Shown here: piece by piece, positions 7,329 to 16,597 of the stretch
How the letters are laid out: each line of letters starts with the position of its first letter
Position numbering within the stretch: position 1 is the first letter of the stretch
From: Sulfuritalea sp.
GTDB lineage: Bacteria; Pseudomonadota; Gammaproteobacteria; Burkholderiales; Rhodocyclaceae
DNA: 32,689 nucleotides
Direction: 5' to 3'
Assembly (NCBI GenBank): GCA_030696505.1
Contig: JAUYSD010000118.1
Location: 1 to 32,689 of the forward strand
The notes under the pieces: generated by a model
Told to the model about the DNA's origin: nothing
What the model saw: the letters and a program-made list of their open reading frames with translations, nothing else
The model's database searches: none
Translations under genes and position numbers: made by a program

Positions 7329-8735
7329 ATGTCAAAAACGCTTTACGAGAAACTTTGGGACAGCCACGTCGTGCATGTCGAAGAGGACGGCACGGCGCTG
7401 CTCTACATCGATCGTCATCTGGTGCATGAAGTCACCAGTCCGCAGGCCTTCGAAGGCCTGAAACTCGCCGGACGCAAGGTCTGGCGCATTTCCTCGATCG
7501 TCGCCACGGCCGACCACAATACGCCGACCTCGCACTGGGAGCGCGGCATCCTCGACCCGATTTCGCGCCAGCAGGTGGAAACCCTCGACGCCAACATCCG
7601 CGAAGTGGGCGCCCTGGCCTATTTCCCGTTCAAGGACCGGCGTCAGGGCATCGTCCATGTCGTCGGCCCGGAAAACGGCGCGACCCTGCCCGGCATGACC
7701 GTGGTCTGCGGCGATTCGCATACCTCGACGCACGGCGCGTTTGCCTGCCTGGCGCACGGCATCGGCACTTCCGAAGTCGAGCATGTGCTGGCGACCCAGT
7801 GCCTGCTGCAGAAGAAGTCGAAGACCATGCTGGTCAGGATCGAAGGCAAAGTTGGCGCTGGCGTTACGGCGAAGGATATCGTCCTGGCCCTGATCGGCCG
7901 CATCGGCACCGCGGGCGGCAATGGCTACGCCATCGAGTTCGGCGGTTCGGCCATCCGCGCGCTGTCGATGGAAGGCCGCATGACGATATGCAACATGGCC
8001 ATCGAGGCCGGCGCCCGGGTCGGCTTCGTGGCGGCCGACGAGACCACCATCGCCTATCTCAAGGGCCGCAATTTTGCGCCCAAGGGCGCGGACTGGGACA
8101 AGGCAGTGGCTTACTGGCGCACGCTGGTCTCCGATGCGGATGCCCGCTTCGATACCGTGATCGACATGGATGCGCGCCAGATCGTGCCGCAGGTGACCTG
8201 GGGCACTTCGCCGGAAATGGTCACCGGGATCGATGGCGTGGTGCCGGCACCCGAGGACTTCAAGGATCCGGTCAAGAGCGAAGGCGTGGCGCGCGCGCTG
8301 CAGTACATGGGTCTCACGCCGCGCATGCGCATCGACCAGATTGCGATCGACAAGGTCTTCATCGGCTCCTGCACCAATTCCCGCATCGAGGACCTGCGCG
8401 CAGCCGCCGCGGTGGCCAGGGGGCGGCGAGTGGCCGCCAATGTCAAGCTGGCGCTGGTGGTGCCGGGCTCCGGCCTGATCAAGGAGCAGGCCGAGGCCGA
8501 GGGACTCGACAAGATATTCATCGCCGCCGGGTTCGAGTGGCGGCAGCCGGGTTGTTCCATGTGTCTGGCGATGAACGACGATCGCCTGAATCCCGGCGAA
8601 CGCTGCGCCTCGACCTCGAACCGCAATTTCGAAGGCCGCCAGGGCGCCGGCGGCCGCACCCACCTGGTCAGCCCGGCGATGGCCGCGGCGGCCGCGATTG
8701 CCGGCCGCTTTGCCGATGTTCGTGAATTGTCTTGA
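7329..8735 (+). CDS. leuC: 3-isopropylmalate dehydratase, large subunit
   Basis: A 468-residue protein. [16 protein letters not shown] is the family N-terminus. The 4Fe-4S ligands are C348 ([12 protein letters not shown]) and C409/C412 (GCSMCLAMN), the positions expected from E. coli LeuC. With LeuD it isomerises 2-isopropylmalate to 3-isopropylmalate in leucine synthesis. An in-frame ATG at 7320 would add three residues (MQI) and has slightly better GGACA spacing, so the start is ambiguous between 7320 and 7329. leuA is not in the window. The next gene, a tiny lipoprotein, starts 11 nt later. Confidence 0.96.
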   Translation: MSKTLYEKLWDSHVVHVEEDGTALLYIDRHLVHEVTSPQAFEGLKLAGRKVWRISSIVATADHNTPTSHWERGILDPISRQQVETLDANIREVGALAYFPFKDRRQGIVHVVGPENGATLPGMTVVCGDSHTSTHGAFACLAHGIGTSEVEHVLATQCLLQKKSKTMLVRIEGKVGAGVTAKDIVLALIGRIGTAGGNGYAIEFGGSAIRALSMEGRMTICNMAIEAGARVGFVAADETTIAYLKGRNFAPKGADWDKAVAYWRTLVSDADARFDTVIDMDARQIVPQVTWGTSPEMVTGIDGVVPAPEDFKDPVKSEGVARALQYMGLTPRMRIDQIAIDKVFIGSCTNSRIEDLRAAAAVARGRRVAANVKLALVVPGSGLIKEQAEAEGLDKIFIAAGFEWRQPGCSMCLAMNDDRLNPGERCASTSNRNFEGRQGAGGRTHLVSPAMAAAAAIAGRFADVRELS

Positions 8736-8746
8736 GGAGAATACAT

Positions 8747-8866
8747 ATGTCCCGCGTGCTTATCGCTTCGATCCTGGTGCTTGTCCTGTCCGCCTGCAAT
8801 ACCGTGGAAGGCATCGGCAAGGACCTCAAGAAGGGCGGCGAAGCCATCCAGAAGTCGACCAAGTGA
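8747..8866 (+). CDS. Entericidin-like small lipoprotein
   Basis: A 39-residue protein, too short for ordinary gene callers. GAGGAGA lies 5-11 nt upstream of its ATG, so translation is well supported. It has a basic start (MSR), a hydrophobic stretch ([11 protein letters not shown]) and a lipobox LSAC at 14-17. The mature peptide, [20 protein letters not shown] plus STK, matches the entericidin EcnA/EcnB family (C-N-T-x-x-G-x-G-x-D). It is predicted to be processed by lipoprotein signal peptidase and anchored in the membrane. Enterobacterial entericidins have been discussed as a bacteriolytic toxin-antidote pair, but here there is one member only. Its stop overlaps the leuD start (TGATG), so leuD translation is coupled to it. 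Confidence 0.88.
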   Translation: MSRVLIASILVLVLSACNTVEGIGKDLKKGGEAIQKSTK

Positions 8867-9504
8867 TGGACAAGTTCATCACGCTCGATGGCCTCGTGGC
8901 GCCGCTCGACAGGGCCAACGTCGATACCGACGCGATCATTCCGAAGCAGTTCCTCAAGTCGATCAAGCGTTCCGGCTTCGGCCCGAATGCCTTTGACGAG
9001 TGGCGCTATCTGGATCACGGCGAACCGGGCCAGGATTGCGCGAAGCGGGCCAGGAATCCCAATTTCGTGCTCAACCAGGCGCGCTATCAGGGTGCCTCCA
9101 TCCTGCTCGCGCGCAGCAACTTCGGTTGCGGCTCGTCGCGCGAACACGCACCCTGGGCGCTGCAGGACTTCGGTTTTCGCGCCATCGTCGCTGAATCCTT
9201 CGCCGACATATTCTTCAACAACTGCTTCAAGAACGGCCTGCTGCCGATCGTCCTGCCCAAGACGGAAGTGGATGCCCTGTTCGGTTTGACCGAACACACG
9301 CCGGGCTATCGCCTGACCATCGATCTGTCCGCGCAACGGGTGCTGCGTCCCGACGGCCATGCGATCCCGTTCGAGGTCGATGCCTTCCGCAAGGAATGCC
9401 TGCTCAACGGCTGGGACGATATCGGCCTGACTCTGCGCCACGCCGAGAAAATACGCGAGTTCGAGGCGCGTCGCCGCATCGAGCAACCCTGGTTATTTGC
9501 ATAA
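8866..9504 (+). CDS. leuD: 3-isopropylmalate dehydratase, small subunit
   Basis: A 212-residue protein, [20 protein letters not shown] onward. The conserved segments [13 protein letters not shown] (about 20-32) and [16 protein letters not shown] (about 82-97) are the swivel-domain signatures of LeuD. It forms a heterodimer with LeuC. Its ATG at 8866 shares one base with the TGA of the entericidin-like gene and has no strong Shine-Dalgarno of its own, which points to translational coupling. leuB follows after 10 nt. Confidence 0.96.
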   Translation: MDKFITLDGLVAPLDRANVDTDAIIPKQFLKSIKRSGFGPNAFDEWRYLDHGEPGQDCAKRARNPNFVLNQARYQGASILLARSNFGCGSSREHAPWALQDFGFRAIVAESFADIFFNNCFKNGLLPIVLPKTEVDALFGLTEHTPGYRLTIDLSAQRVLRPDGHAIPFEVDAFRKECLLNGWDDIGLTLRHAEKIREFEARRRIEQPWLFA

Positions 9505-9514
9505 AGGATTTTCG

Positions 9515-10579
9515 ATGAAAATTTGTGTTCTGCCCGGTGATGGCATCGGCCCGGAAATCATCGCCGAGGCGGTACGGGTGCTGCGTGCGCTCGATCTTGG
9601 CATCGAAATGGAAGAGGCCCTGCTCGGAGGTTGCGCGGTCGATGCCACCGGCGATCCCTATCCGGTGGCGACCCAGAAGCTGGCGCAGGCCGCCGATGCC
9701 GTGCTGCTCGGCGCCGTCGGCGGTCCGCAATGGGACAACAATCCGCGCGAGCAGCGGCCGGAGCGGGGCTTGCTGGGCATACGCAAGCAGCTCGGGCTGT
9801 TCGCCAATCTGCGGCCGGCGATCCTCTATCCGGAATTGGCCAATGCGTCGACCCTCAAGCCGGAAGTGGTGGCCGGGCTGGATATCCTGATCGTGCGCGA
9901 ACTGACGGGCGACATTTATTTCGGCCAGCCGCGCGGCATAGAGACGCGCAACGTGGATGGAATAATGCAGCGCTTCGGCTTCAACACGATGCATTACACC
10001 GAGAGCGAGATTCGGCGCATCCTGAAGGTGGCCTTCGAAGCGGCAAGGAAGCGCAACAAGAAGGTTTGTTCCGTGGACAAGATGAACGTGCTCGAATGCA
10101 CCCAGTTGTGGCGCGACGTGGCCATCGAGACCGGCCGGGAATATCCGGATGTCGAGCTGTCGCACATGCTGGTCGACAATGCGGCGATGCAGTTGGTGAA
10201 GAATCCCAAGCAGTTCGACGTCATGGTCACCGGCAACATGTTCGGCGACATACTGTCGGACGAGGCTTCGATGCTGACGGGCTCGATCGGCATGCTGCCG
10301 TCGGCCTCGCTGGATGCCAACAACAAGGGCTTGTACGAGCCTTCGCACGGCTCCGCGCCGGACATCGCCGGCAAGGGTGTGGCCAATCCGCTGGCGACCA
10401 TACTTTCCGCGGCCATGATGCTGCGTTACACTTTTGCCAACGAGGCCGCCGCCCTGCGCATCGAGGATGCCGTGAAGAAAGTCCTTGCACAGGGTCTCAG
10501 GACCGGCGACATTTTTGAGGCGGGAATGAAGAAGGTCGGCACCCGTGAAATGGGCGATGCTGTACTTGCCGCACTGTAA
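9515..10579 (+). CDS. leuB: 3-isopropylmalate dehydrogenase
   Basis: A 354-residue protein starting [15 protein letters not shown]. The NAD- and metal-site signature ([20 protein letters not shown]) and [13 protein letters not shown] are present. It oxidatively decarboxylates 3-isopropylmalate to 2-oxoisocaproate. AAAGGA (9503-9508) precedes the chosen start. The frame is open from 9497, but that upstream ATG overlaps leuD and is not supported by the family. It lies 10 nt after leuD and 21 nt before asd. Confidence 0.96.
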   Translation: MKICVLPGDGIGPEIIAEAVRVLRALDLGIEMEEALLGGCAVDATGDPYPVATQKLAQAADAVLLGAVGGPQWDNNPREQRPERGLLGIRKQLGLFANLRPAILYPELANASTLKPEVVAGLDILIVRELTGDIYFGQPRGIETRNVDGIMQRFGFNTMHYTESEIRRILKVAFEAARKRNKKVCSVDKMNVLECTQLWRDVAIETGREYPDVELSHMLVDNAAMQLVKNPKQFDVMVTGNMFGDILSDEASMLTGSIGMLPSASLDANNKGLYEPSHGSAPDIAGKGVANPLATILSAAMMLRYTFANEAAALRIEDAVKKVLAQGLRTGDIFEAGMKKVGTREMGDAVLAAL

Positions 10580-10600
10580 TTCGATACTGAAAGATTAATC

Positions 10601-11710
10601 ATGAAGCGTGTAGGTCTGGTGGGTTGGCGGGGAATGGTGGGTTCGGTGCTGATGCAGCGTATGCGCGAGGAGGACGATTTCGCCCATATCGAGCCGGTAT
10701 TTTTCACGACCTCGAATCCCGGCGGCAAGGCGCCCGAGTTCGCCAAGGGAGCGCCGCCGCTCAAGGATGCGAAGAGCATCGACGAACTGAAGTCGCTCGA
10801 CATCATCATCAGCTGCCAGGGCGGCGATTACACCACGGAAGTCTTCCCGAAGCTGCGCGCAGCCGGCTGGCAGGGCCACTGGATCGATGCGGCGTCCAGC
10901 CTGCGCATGATGGACGACACGGTGATCATCCTCGATCCGGTGAATATGGACGTGATCAAGGACAGCCTGGCCAAGGGCGGACGCAACTGGATCGGCGGCA
11001 ACTGCACCGTGAGCCTGATGCTGATGGCCTTGGGCGGCCTGTTCAAGGCGGGACTGGTCGAGTGGATGACCTCGATGACCTACCAGGCGGCTTCCGGCGC
11101 GGGTGCGCAGAACATGCGCGAGCTGCTGGCGCAGATGGGTGAAACGCATCGCGTGGTGAAGAACTTGCTCGACGATCCGGCTTCGGCGATTCTGGACATC
11201 GATCGCGAGGTCGCCGGCATTCTGCGCGACGACGGTTTCCCCACGGCCAACTTCGGCGTGCCCCTGGCAGGTTCGCTGATTCCATGGATCGACAAGGATC
11301 TTGGCAACGGTCAGAGCCGCGAGGAATGGAAGGGGCAGGCCGAGACCAACAAGATTCTGGGCCGCTCCGCCGCACCGATTCCGGTCGACGGGCTGTGCGT
11401 GCGCATCGGGGCGATGCGCTGCCACTCACAGGCGATGACCATCAAGCTCACCCGGGACGTGCCGCTGGACGAGGTCAATGACATACTGGCGGCGCATAAC
11501 GACTGGGTCAGGGTCGTGCCCAACGAGCGCGAGATCACCCTGAAGGAATTGACGCCGACGGCGGTAACGGGAACCCTTGGAGTCCCTGTCGGACGTCTGC
11601 GCAAACTCAGCATGGGGCCGCAGTATCTGTCGGCCTTTACCGTCGGTGATCAGTTGTTGTGGGGCGCGGCCGAGCCTTTGCGCCGCATGCTGCGCATCCT
11701 GTTGCATTGA
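10601..11710 (+). CDS. asd: Aspartate-semialdehyde dehydrogenase
   Basis: A 369-residue protein. The nucleotide-binding start is [17 protein letters not shown], and the active-site cysteine is C135 in [10 protein letters not shown], the same number as in E. coli Asd. The later segments [15 protein letters not shown] and [18 protein letters not shown] are typical of the Gram-negative type. It reduces aspartyl phosphate to the semialdehyde, the branch compound for lysine, diaminopimelate, threonine and methionine. The leuCDB-asd-fimV-truA order is conserved in beta- and gammaproteobacteria. Confidence 0.97.
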   Translation: MKRVGLVGWRGMVGSVLMQRMREEDDFAHIEPVFFTTSNPGGKAPEFAKGAPPLKDAKSIDELKSLDIIISCQGGDYTTEVFPKLRAAGWQGHWIDAASSLRMMDDTVIILDPVNMDVIKDSLAKGGRNWIGGNCTVSLMLMALGGLFKAGLVEWMTSMTYQAASGAGAQNMRELLAQMGETHRVVKNLLDDPASAILDIDREVAGILRDDGFPTANFGVPLAGSLIPWIDKDLGNGQSREEWKGQAETNKILGRSAAPIPVDGLCVRIGAMRCHSQAMTIKLTRDVPLDEVNDILAAHNDWVRVVPNEREITLKELTPTAVTGTLGVPVGRLRKLSMGPQYLSAFTVGDQLLWGAAEPLRRMLRILLH

Positions 11711-11772
11711 TGCCAAGTGCTGTTGCGACTGGAATGTAATGGGAAGGTTGAGCTTGCATCGCTAACTTCCTG

Positions 11773-11790
11773 ATGTTATTTTGATAACAT
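11773..11790 (+). promoter_or_regulatory. AT-rich inverted repeat upstream of fimV
   Basis: ATGTTAT (11773-11779) and ATAACAT (11784-11790) form a perfect 7-bp inverted repeat with a TTTG loop. This makes an unusually AT-rich patch in a GC-rich neighbourhood. It lies 25 nt before the GTG chosen for fimV, in the 105-nt asd-fimV gap, and overlaps sequences resembling a -10 element. It could be an operator or part of a promoter. No good -35 at normal spacing was found. Confidence 0.35.
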
Positions 11791-11815
11791 GATAAAAAGC
11801 CCGTCGGGAGTCACA

Positions 11816-14533
11816 GTGCCCAATACTGCCAAGCGAAATCCATTCAAGGCCACCGTGCTTGCGGCGGCGATTGCCGTTCTGCCTCTGGTCACACATGCTG
11901 CCGGGCTGGGAAAGATCACCGTGCTTTCGGCATTGGGGCAGCCACTCAAGGCGGAACTCGAAGTTTCCGCTTCCCGCGATGAAGCCTCGTCGCTGGTTGC
12001 CAGGCTGGCTGCGGTGGAAGCCTTTCGTCAGGCCGGGATCGATTACTCGCCGGCCTTGGCAACGCTGCGATTTTCTCGCGACATCAAGGAGCGTGGCGGC
12101 CGCCGCTACCTTGAAATAACCACCGATCGTCCGCTCAACGAGCCCTTCATCGACATGCTGGTCGAATTGAGCTGGGCCTCGGGACGTTTGGTGCGCGAAT
12201 ACACTTTCCTCCTCGATCCACCGGATCTGGCCGCGAAGACGCCTCCGGCGCCGATTGCGGCACCCGAAGTCAGGACCGTACCAGCGGCGCGACCGGTCGA
12301 CAGGCCTGCGGCCGCAGTTCCCGCGGAAACCCGTCCGGTGATCGAAAGCCGTCCACCCGCACCCATGCGGCCGGCGGAAAAGCCGGCGGCGAAACCTGTC
12401 GCTGCCAGTTCGCGCGAGGTGGTTCCGGGCGACACGCTGGGCAAGATCGCGGCGCAGACCCTGCCGGAGGGCGTCAGCCTCGATCAGATGCTGGTTGCGT
12501 TGTTCCGCAACAACAGCGATGCCTTCATTGCCGGCAACATGAACCGCCTGAAGGCCGGCAAAATACTTTCCATACCCGATGCCGAGACCGCAAGCCAGGT
12601 TTCCGCCGGCGAAGCGCGTCGGGAAGTTGTCGCCCAGGCAGCCGATTTCAACGCCTATCGACAGCGTCTGGCCGCGGCCGCGGCAGCTTCCGAACCGGCC
12701 GGCGATCGGGGCGCCAAGCAGGCGGTGAGCGGCAAGATCTCGCCCAGGGTTGAAGACAAGCTGCCGTTGGCGACGGGCAAGGACAAGCTGGAGGTATCGC
12801 GCACGGAAGCGGCGCGCGGTGCCGGGAACAAGCCCTTGCAGGGGCGGATTGCCGCGCTCGAGGAAGACCTGGTGTCCCGCGACAGGGCGCTCAAGGAAGC
12901 CAGCGGCCGCATTGCCGAACTGGAAAAGAATCTCAGCGACCTGAAAAAACTCGCCGAGATCAAGAGCAAGGCAGGTGCCGACGTGCAGAAAGCGGCCCAG
13001 GCAACGCAGCCTGCCGCAGCACCCAAGGCAGCAGAGCCACCCAAGCCGGTCGAAGCCGCCAAGCCCGCGGAAGCACCGAAGCCGGCCGACGCAGTCCAGG
13101 TTGCCGATGCCGCAGCCAAACCGGCCGAAGCAGCGAAACCCGCCGAGGCGCCCAAGCCTCCTCCACCGAAGAAAAAGGCCGTTCCGCCACCGCCGCCCGA
13201 GCCTGAACCCGACTTCATCGAAGAGAACGCGCCGCTGGTATTTGGTGGTGGCGCAGTGTTGGCGCTGCTGTTTGCATGGCTGGGGATTTCGGCCTACCGC
13301 AAGAAGCGCGGAGCTGCGATTTCCAATGCACCGATAGCCGAGACCGATCTTTCGGCGCACTCGGTGTTCAGCACGACCAGCGTAGCGCCGCCCCCGAGCG
13401 AACAGGAGACCAGCCAGTTCAGCACCACCGGAATGGGCATGGCTGCCAACCAGGAGACCGTCGATCCGGTAGTCGAAGCCGATACCTTCCTCGCCTTCGG
13501 GCGCGACGCCCAGGCCGAGGAAATCCTTCTTGAAGCCCTGAAGACGGATCCTCAGCGCCAGGCGATTCACCTGAAGCTGCTCGACATCTATGCGGCGCGC
13601 AAGAACGCCGGCCAGTTCGAGCTGGTCGCCCGCGACATGCGTGCCCTGACCGGCGGCACCGGTGAGGTCTGGGACAAGGTGGCCGCCATGGGTGCTGCCC
13701 TCGATCCCGGATGTTCGCTTTACGCCTCCGGTTCCTCGGGCGATCAGGCGGCCGCGCCGATTCCTGCCGCCGGGCCGGACATGAACGCGACGATGATCAT
13801 CCAGCCCGGGGTGATTACGCCCGATGCGCAGCCCGCCGCAGCCGCAGAGTCTGCTCCTGCACCGGCCGCGCCTGTAGCTCTGGATTTCGATCTGGATATC
13901 GGAACCAGTGATACGGCGAGCGCGGTTACCCCGACTGCCGAAATCAAGACCGAATCCGCCGGACTGGATTTCGACCTGGATCTGGGTGCGCCCGCGGCCG
14001 CGTCTGCTCCCGAGCCCGCCGTCAAGTCGGAGGTCAAGAGCGAGGAAGTCATACTCGATATCAATTTCGACTTGCCGACCAAGGAGGCACCCGCGCCTGC
14101 GTCGGGGCTTGATTTTCCCATGGCCGCGGAGACACCCGCGCCGGTGGCAGCCCCTGCAGCGCCTGTCGCCGCCGCAACCGATTCCGGCAGCATCGATTTC
14201 GACTTCGACCTGGGGACGCCGGCAACTGCCGCGCCAGCTCCCTTGCCCGAGATGTCGATCGAAGTTCCGACGCCGGCACCGGCGCCGGCAGAGTTCAACC
14301 TTGGGGATATCAGCCTGGAGTTGGATACGCCTGCCGGCACAGCGCCCGAGCCTGCCGCTGCCGTAGCCGATATGCCCGACAATCCGGAGGTTGCCACCAA
14401 GCTGGAGCTGGCGGCGGCCTATGAGGAAATGGGCGACAAGGACGGTGCCCGCGAACTGTTCCAGGAAGCCCTGGCAGAAGGCAGTCCGGCGCAGCAGAAG
14501 GCGGCGCGCGCCAAACTTGACAGTCTCGCCTGA
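11816..14533 (+). CDS. fimV: FimV-family polar organiser / peptidoglycan-binding membrane protein
   Basis: A 905-residue protein. Domains in order: signal peptide (about 1-28, ending VTHAA); FimV N-terminal domain starting GLGKITVLSALGQPL; a LysM-like peptidoglycan-binding domain (about 200-260, VVPGDTLGKIAAQTL); a coiled segment; an Ala/Pro/Lys-rich linker; one membrane segment (about 475-497, LVFGGGAVLALLFAWLGISA); a cytoplasmic acidic region with repeats such as LDFDLDIG, LDFDLDLG and IDFDFDLG; and a C-terminal TPR-type FimV motif (ELAAAYEEMGDKDGARELFQ). FimV/HubP proteins organise cell poles, type IV pili and flagella. The GTG at 11816 was chosen because GGGAG lies 5 nt upstream and the signal peptide then starts cleanly. 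An ATG at 11789 lacks any ribosome-binding site. Confidence 0.93.
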   Translation: MPNTAKRNPFKATVLAAAIAVLPLVTHAAGLGKITVLSALGQPLKAELEVSASRDEASSLVARLAAVEAFRQAGIDYSPALATLRFSRDIKERGGRRYLEITTDRPLNEPFIDMLVELSWASGRLVREYTFLLDPPDLAAKTPPAPIAAPEVRTVPAARPVDRPAAAVPAETRPVIESRPPAPMRPAEKPAAKPVAASSREVVPGDTLGKIAAQTLPEGVSLDQMLVALFRNNSDAFIAGNMNRLKAGKILSIPDAETASQVSAGEARREVVAQAADFNAYRQRLAAAAAASEPAGDRGAKQAVSGKISPRVEDKLPLATGKDKLEVSRTEAARGAGNKPLQGRIAALEEDLVSRDRALKEASGRIAELEKNLSDLKKLAEIKSKAGADVQKAAQATQPAAAPKAAEPPKPVEAAKPAEAPKPADAVQVADAAAKPAEAAKPAEAPKPPPPKKKAVPPPPPEPEPDFIEENAPLVFGGGAVLALLFAWLGISAYRKKRGAAISNAPIAETDLSAHSVFSTTSVAPPPSEQETSQFSTTGMGMAANQETVDPVVEADTFLAFGRDAQAEEILLEALKTDPQRQAIHLKLLDIYAARKNAGQFELVARDMRALTGGTGEVWDKVAAMGAALDPGCSLYASGSSGDQAAAPIPAAGPDMNATMIIQPGVITPDAQPAAAAESAPAPAAPVALDFDLDIGTSDTASAVTPTAEIKTESAGLDFDLDLGAPAAASAPEPAVKSEVKSEEVILDINFDLPTKEAPAPASGLDFPMAAETPAPVAAPAAPVAAATDSGSIDFDFDLGTPATAAPAPLPEMSIEVPTPAPAPAEFNLGDISLELDTPAGTAPEPAAAVADMPDNPEVATKLELAAAYEEMGDKDGARELFQEALAEGSPAQQKAARAKLDSLA

Positions 14534-14543
14534 GCGATCCCGC

Positions 14544-14569
14544 TCTCCCGACGCCTGTGCGTCGGGAGA
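14544..14569 (+). other. 10-bp hairpin between fimV and the EcfT-like gene, containing the Shine-Dalgarno
   Basis: TCTCCCGACG (14544-14553) pairs perfectly with CGTCGGGAGA (14560-14569) around a 6-nt loop. It lies 10 nt after the fimV stop. No T-tract follows, so it is not a classic terminator. The only Shine-Dalgarno-like sequence for the next gene, GGGAG (14564-14568), is in the 3' arm, 11 nt from its ATG. The stem would therefore hide it. Confidence 0.7.
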
Positions 14570-14579
14570 TGCTGTTCCA

Positions 14580-15155
14580 ATGAAGCGCCCCGATTCCGCC
14601 AGCCTGATCCTGCTGGGCCTGGCCGTACTTGTGGCCGCCTCCTCGCGCGCTGGAATGCCGCTGTTTCTGGCCTGCCTGGGCCTCGCCCTGGCGGCGCTGA
14701 CAGTCGCCACGTCGCATTTGCGCTTGCTGCTGCGACGCAGCCGCTGGCTGGCGCTTACCATGCTTGTCATGTTCGGCTGGCTGACGCCGGGGACACCGTT
14801 GCCGGGGATCCCCGGGGCGAGCCAGGAAGGGCTGTTGCTGGCTGCCGAGAGCCTTGCCCGCCTGTTCATTGCACTGTGCACCGTGGCCATGCTGTTGAAA
14901 GTCCTGACCCCCAACCAACTGGTCGCCGGCATGCGTTCGCTGCTGGCGCCCCTGGCGCTTCTGGGCATCTCCCGTGACCGGATTGCGGTGCGCCTCGCGC
15001 TGACTCTCGAAGAAGTCGAGGCGGCTCGGCAGCCGGATGACAGGCAGGGCGGCATTGCCGCCACGCTGTCCCTTCCCGCGGCAGTTTTCGGCGCGGCTGA
15101 CTTCTGTCTCGGTGTCCTGGCCGGGGCCCTGCTGCTGGGCGCGTGGCTGACGTGA
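14580..15155 (+). CDS. EcfT/CbiQ-like small membrane protein
   Basis: A 191-residue protein with about 4-5 predicted membrane segments (for example LILLGLAVLVAAS and WLALTMLVMFGWL). The middle, LARLFIALCTVAMLLKVLTP, then GMRSLLAPLALLGISRDRIA and a following Leu-Glu-rich helix, resembles the coupling region of energy-coupling-factor T components (CbiQ/EcfT). These link ATPases to a vitamin- or metal-binding S subunit. No ECF ATPase or S component is nearby and the protein is shorter than most EcfT. It may be a solitary or repurposed member; the function is unknown. It lies 46 nt after fimV and overlaps truA by 4 nt (GTGA). Confidence 0.7.
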   Translation: MKRPDSASLILLGLAVLVAASSRAGMPLFLACLGLALAALTVATSHLRLLLRRSRWLALTMLVMFGWLTPGTPLPGIPGASQEGLLLAAESLARLFIALCTVAMLLKVLTPNQLVAGMRSLLAPLALLGISRDRIAVRLALTLEEVEAARQPDDRQGGIAATLSLPAAVFGAADFCLGVLAGALLLGAWLT

Positions 15156-15937
15156 GAATCGCGCTCGGACTCGAATACGAGGGCTCCGGATTCTGCGGCT
15201 GGCAGTCGCAGGCGGGCGGGGGGGCGGTGCAGGATGTGGTCGAGGCGGCACTGTCCATTGTTGCCGACAGCCCGACGCGAGTCGTCTGTGCCGGACGCAC
15301 CGACGCCGGAGTCCATGCCCTGGCGCAGGTGGTGCATTTCGATAGCGCAGCCGTGCGTCCGCTTACGGCGTGGGTACGCGGCGTCAATGCCCATCTGCCG
15401 GCCAGCGTTGCCGTGCGCTGGGCGCAGCCGGTAGGCGACGAGTTCCACGCCAGGTTTTCGGCGCGAGGCCGGCGCTACCGCTACCTGCTGCTCAACCGCG
15501 CCGAGCGGCCCGGTCTCATGGCCCGGCGCGTCGGCTGGTTCCATCGTCCGCTGGATGCCGACGCGATGGCGGCGGCGGCGCGTCTGGTGCTCGGCGAACA
15601 CGACTTCTCGGCCTTTCGTGCGGTCGAGTGCCAGGCCAAGTCGCCGGTCAAGATCCTGCGCCGCGCCGATGTCGCACGTCACGGCGACCTGTTGGTCTTC
15701 GACTTCGAGGCCAGCGCCTTCCTCCATCACATGGTGCGCAACCTGGTCGGCGCGCTGGTCTATGTCGGCAAGGGCGCGCATCCGCCGGCGTGGCTGGGCG
15801 AACTGCTGGCCGGGCGCGATCGCGCCCGCGCGGCACCGACTTTCGAAGCCTGCGGCCTGTACTTTGCGGGCGTCGATTATGATCCGGTCTGGCAACTGAG
15901 AGTTGGTGCTGGCGACACGGCGCTGATCCTGCCCTGA
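15152..15937 (+). CDS. truA: tRNA pseudouridine synthase A (positions 38-40)
   Basis: A 261-residue protein from GTG 15152: MRIALGLEYEGSGFCGWQSQ. The catalytic aspartate is D51 in CAGRTDAGVHAL. Later family segments are ARGRRYRYLLLNR and SAFLHHMVRNLVGAL. It isomerises uridines 38-40 in tRNA anticodon arms. An in-frame GTG at 15143 would add three residues, but the GTGA overlap with the preceding stop and the family N-terminus favour 15152. Its place between fimV and the trp genes is a conserved betaproteobacterial context. Confidence 0.95.
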   Translation: MRIALGLEYEGSGFCGWQSQAGGGAVQDVVEAALSIVADSPTRVVCAGRTDAGVHALAQVVHFDSAAVRPLTAWVRGVNAHLPASVAVRWAQPVGDEFHARFSARGRRYRYLLLNRAERPGLMARRVGWFHRPLDADAMAAAARLVLGEHDFSAFRAVECQAKSPVKILRRADVARHGDLLVFDFEASAFLHHMVRNLVGALVYVGKGAHPPAWLGELLAGRDRARAAPTFEACGLYFAGVDYDPVWQLRVGAGDTALILP

Positions 15938-15952
15938 ACCTGATCTGAACCC

Positions 15953-16597
15953 ATGAAACGCACGCGAATCAAGATCTGCGGCATCACCCGCGAGCAAGAC
16001 CTTGCCACGGCCGTGGCGGCGGGCGCCGATGCGCTGGGTTTCGTGTTCTACGCGCCCAGTCCGCGTTATGTGACGCCGCAGCGGGCGGCTCAACTCGTGG
16101 CGCAGGTGCCGGCCTTCGTCGCCCGGGTCGGGTTGTTCGTCAATGAGTCGGCGGAAACCGTAGGCGCGGTGCTGGCGCAGGTGCCGCTGGATCTGCTGCA
16201 GTTTCACGGCGATGAAGACGCGGCCTTCTGTTCCAGTTTCGGCCGGCCATGGATCAAGGCCGCGAGGGTAAAGCCGGGATTCGATTTGCTAGAATACGCG
16301 TCCGCATTTGCCGGGGCCCCTGGAATATCGGGCTTGTTGCTGGATGCCCATGTCGAAGGCTATGGCGGCGGCGGCAAAAGCTTCGACTGGTCCCTGATTC
16401 CGCAGTCGTTGCCGCTGCCGGTCATACTGTCCGGGGGCCTGCATCCAGGCAACATCGCCGAGGCGGTGCGCGCCGTGCGGCCATGGGCGGTGGATGTCAG
16501 CAGCGGCGTCGAGAGCGCCCGCGGCATCAAGGATGCGCAAAAGATCACCGAATTCATTGCCGGAGTGCGAGATGCAGATGCAGGACCTTCCCTATAA
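15953..16597 (+). CDS. trpF: Phosphoribosylanthranilate isomerase
   Basis: A 214-residue (beta/alpha)8-barrel protein. It has [11 protein letters not shown] with active-site C9, the phosphate-binding [10 protein letters not shown] segment, and [18 protein letters not shown] with the general-acid Asp. It converts phosphoribosylanthranilate to CdRP in tryptophan synthesis. It is a stand-alone enzyme, not fused to TrpC as in enterics. Its last 26 nt overlap the start of trpB. No leader peptide or trp attenuator is visible upstream; truA ends 15 nt before it. The other trp genes (EGDC) are not in the window. Confidence 0.96.
   Translation: MKRTRIKICGITREQDLATAVAAGADALGFVFYAPSPRYVTPQRAAQLVAQVPAFVARVGLFVNESAETVGAVLAQVPLDLLQFHGDEDAAFCSSFGRPWIKAARVKPGFDLLEYASAFAGAPGISGLLLDAHVEGYGGGGKSFDWSLIPQSLPLPVILSGGLHPGNIAEAVRAVRPWAVDVSSGVESARGIKDAQKITEFIAGVRDADAGPSL

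Noticed and set aside
15938-15952. trp attenuator or leader peptide before trpF
   Set aside because: Only 15 nt separate truA and trpF, with no Trp-rich short frame or terminator.
11762-16207. A 1481-codon minus-strand open frame opposite fimV, the EcfT-like gene and truA
   Set aside because: It is antisense to well-supported genes, has low-complexity Arg/Gly/His composition typical of GC-rich shadow frames, and matches no family I recognise. Similar long antisense frames at 16554-18023, 19193-20812, 21718-23526 and 23499-25169 were dismissed for the same reason.
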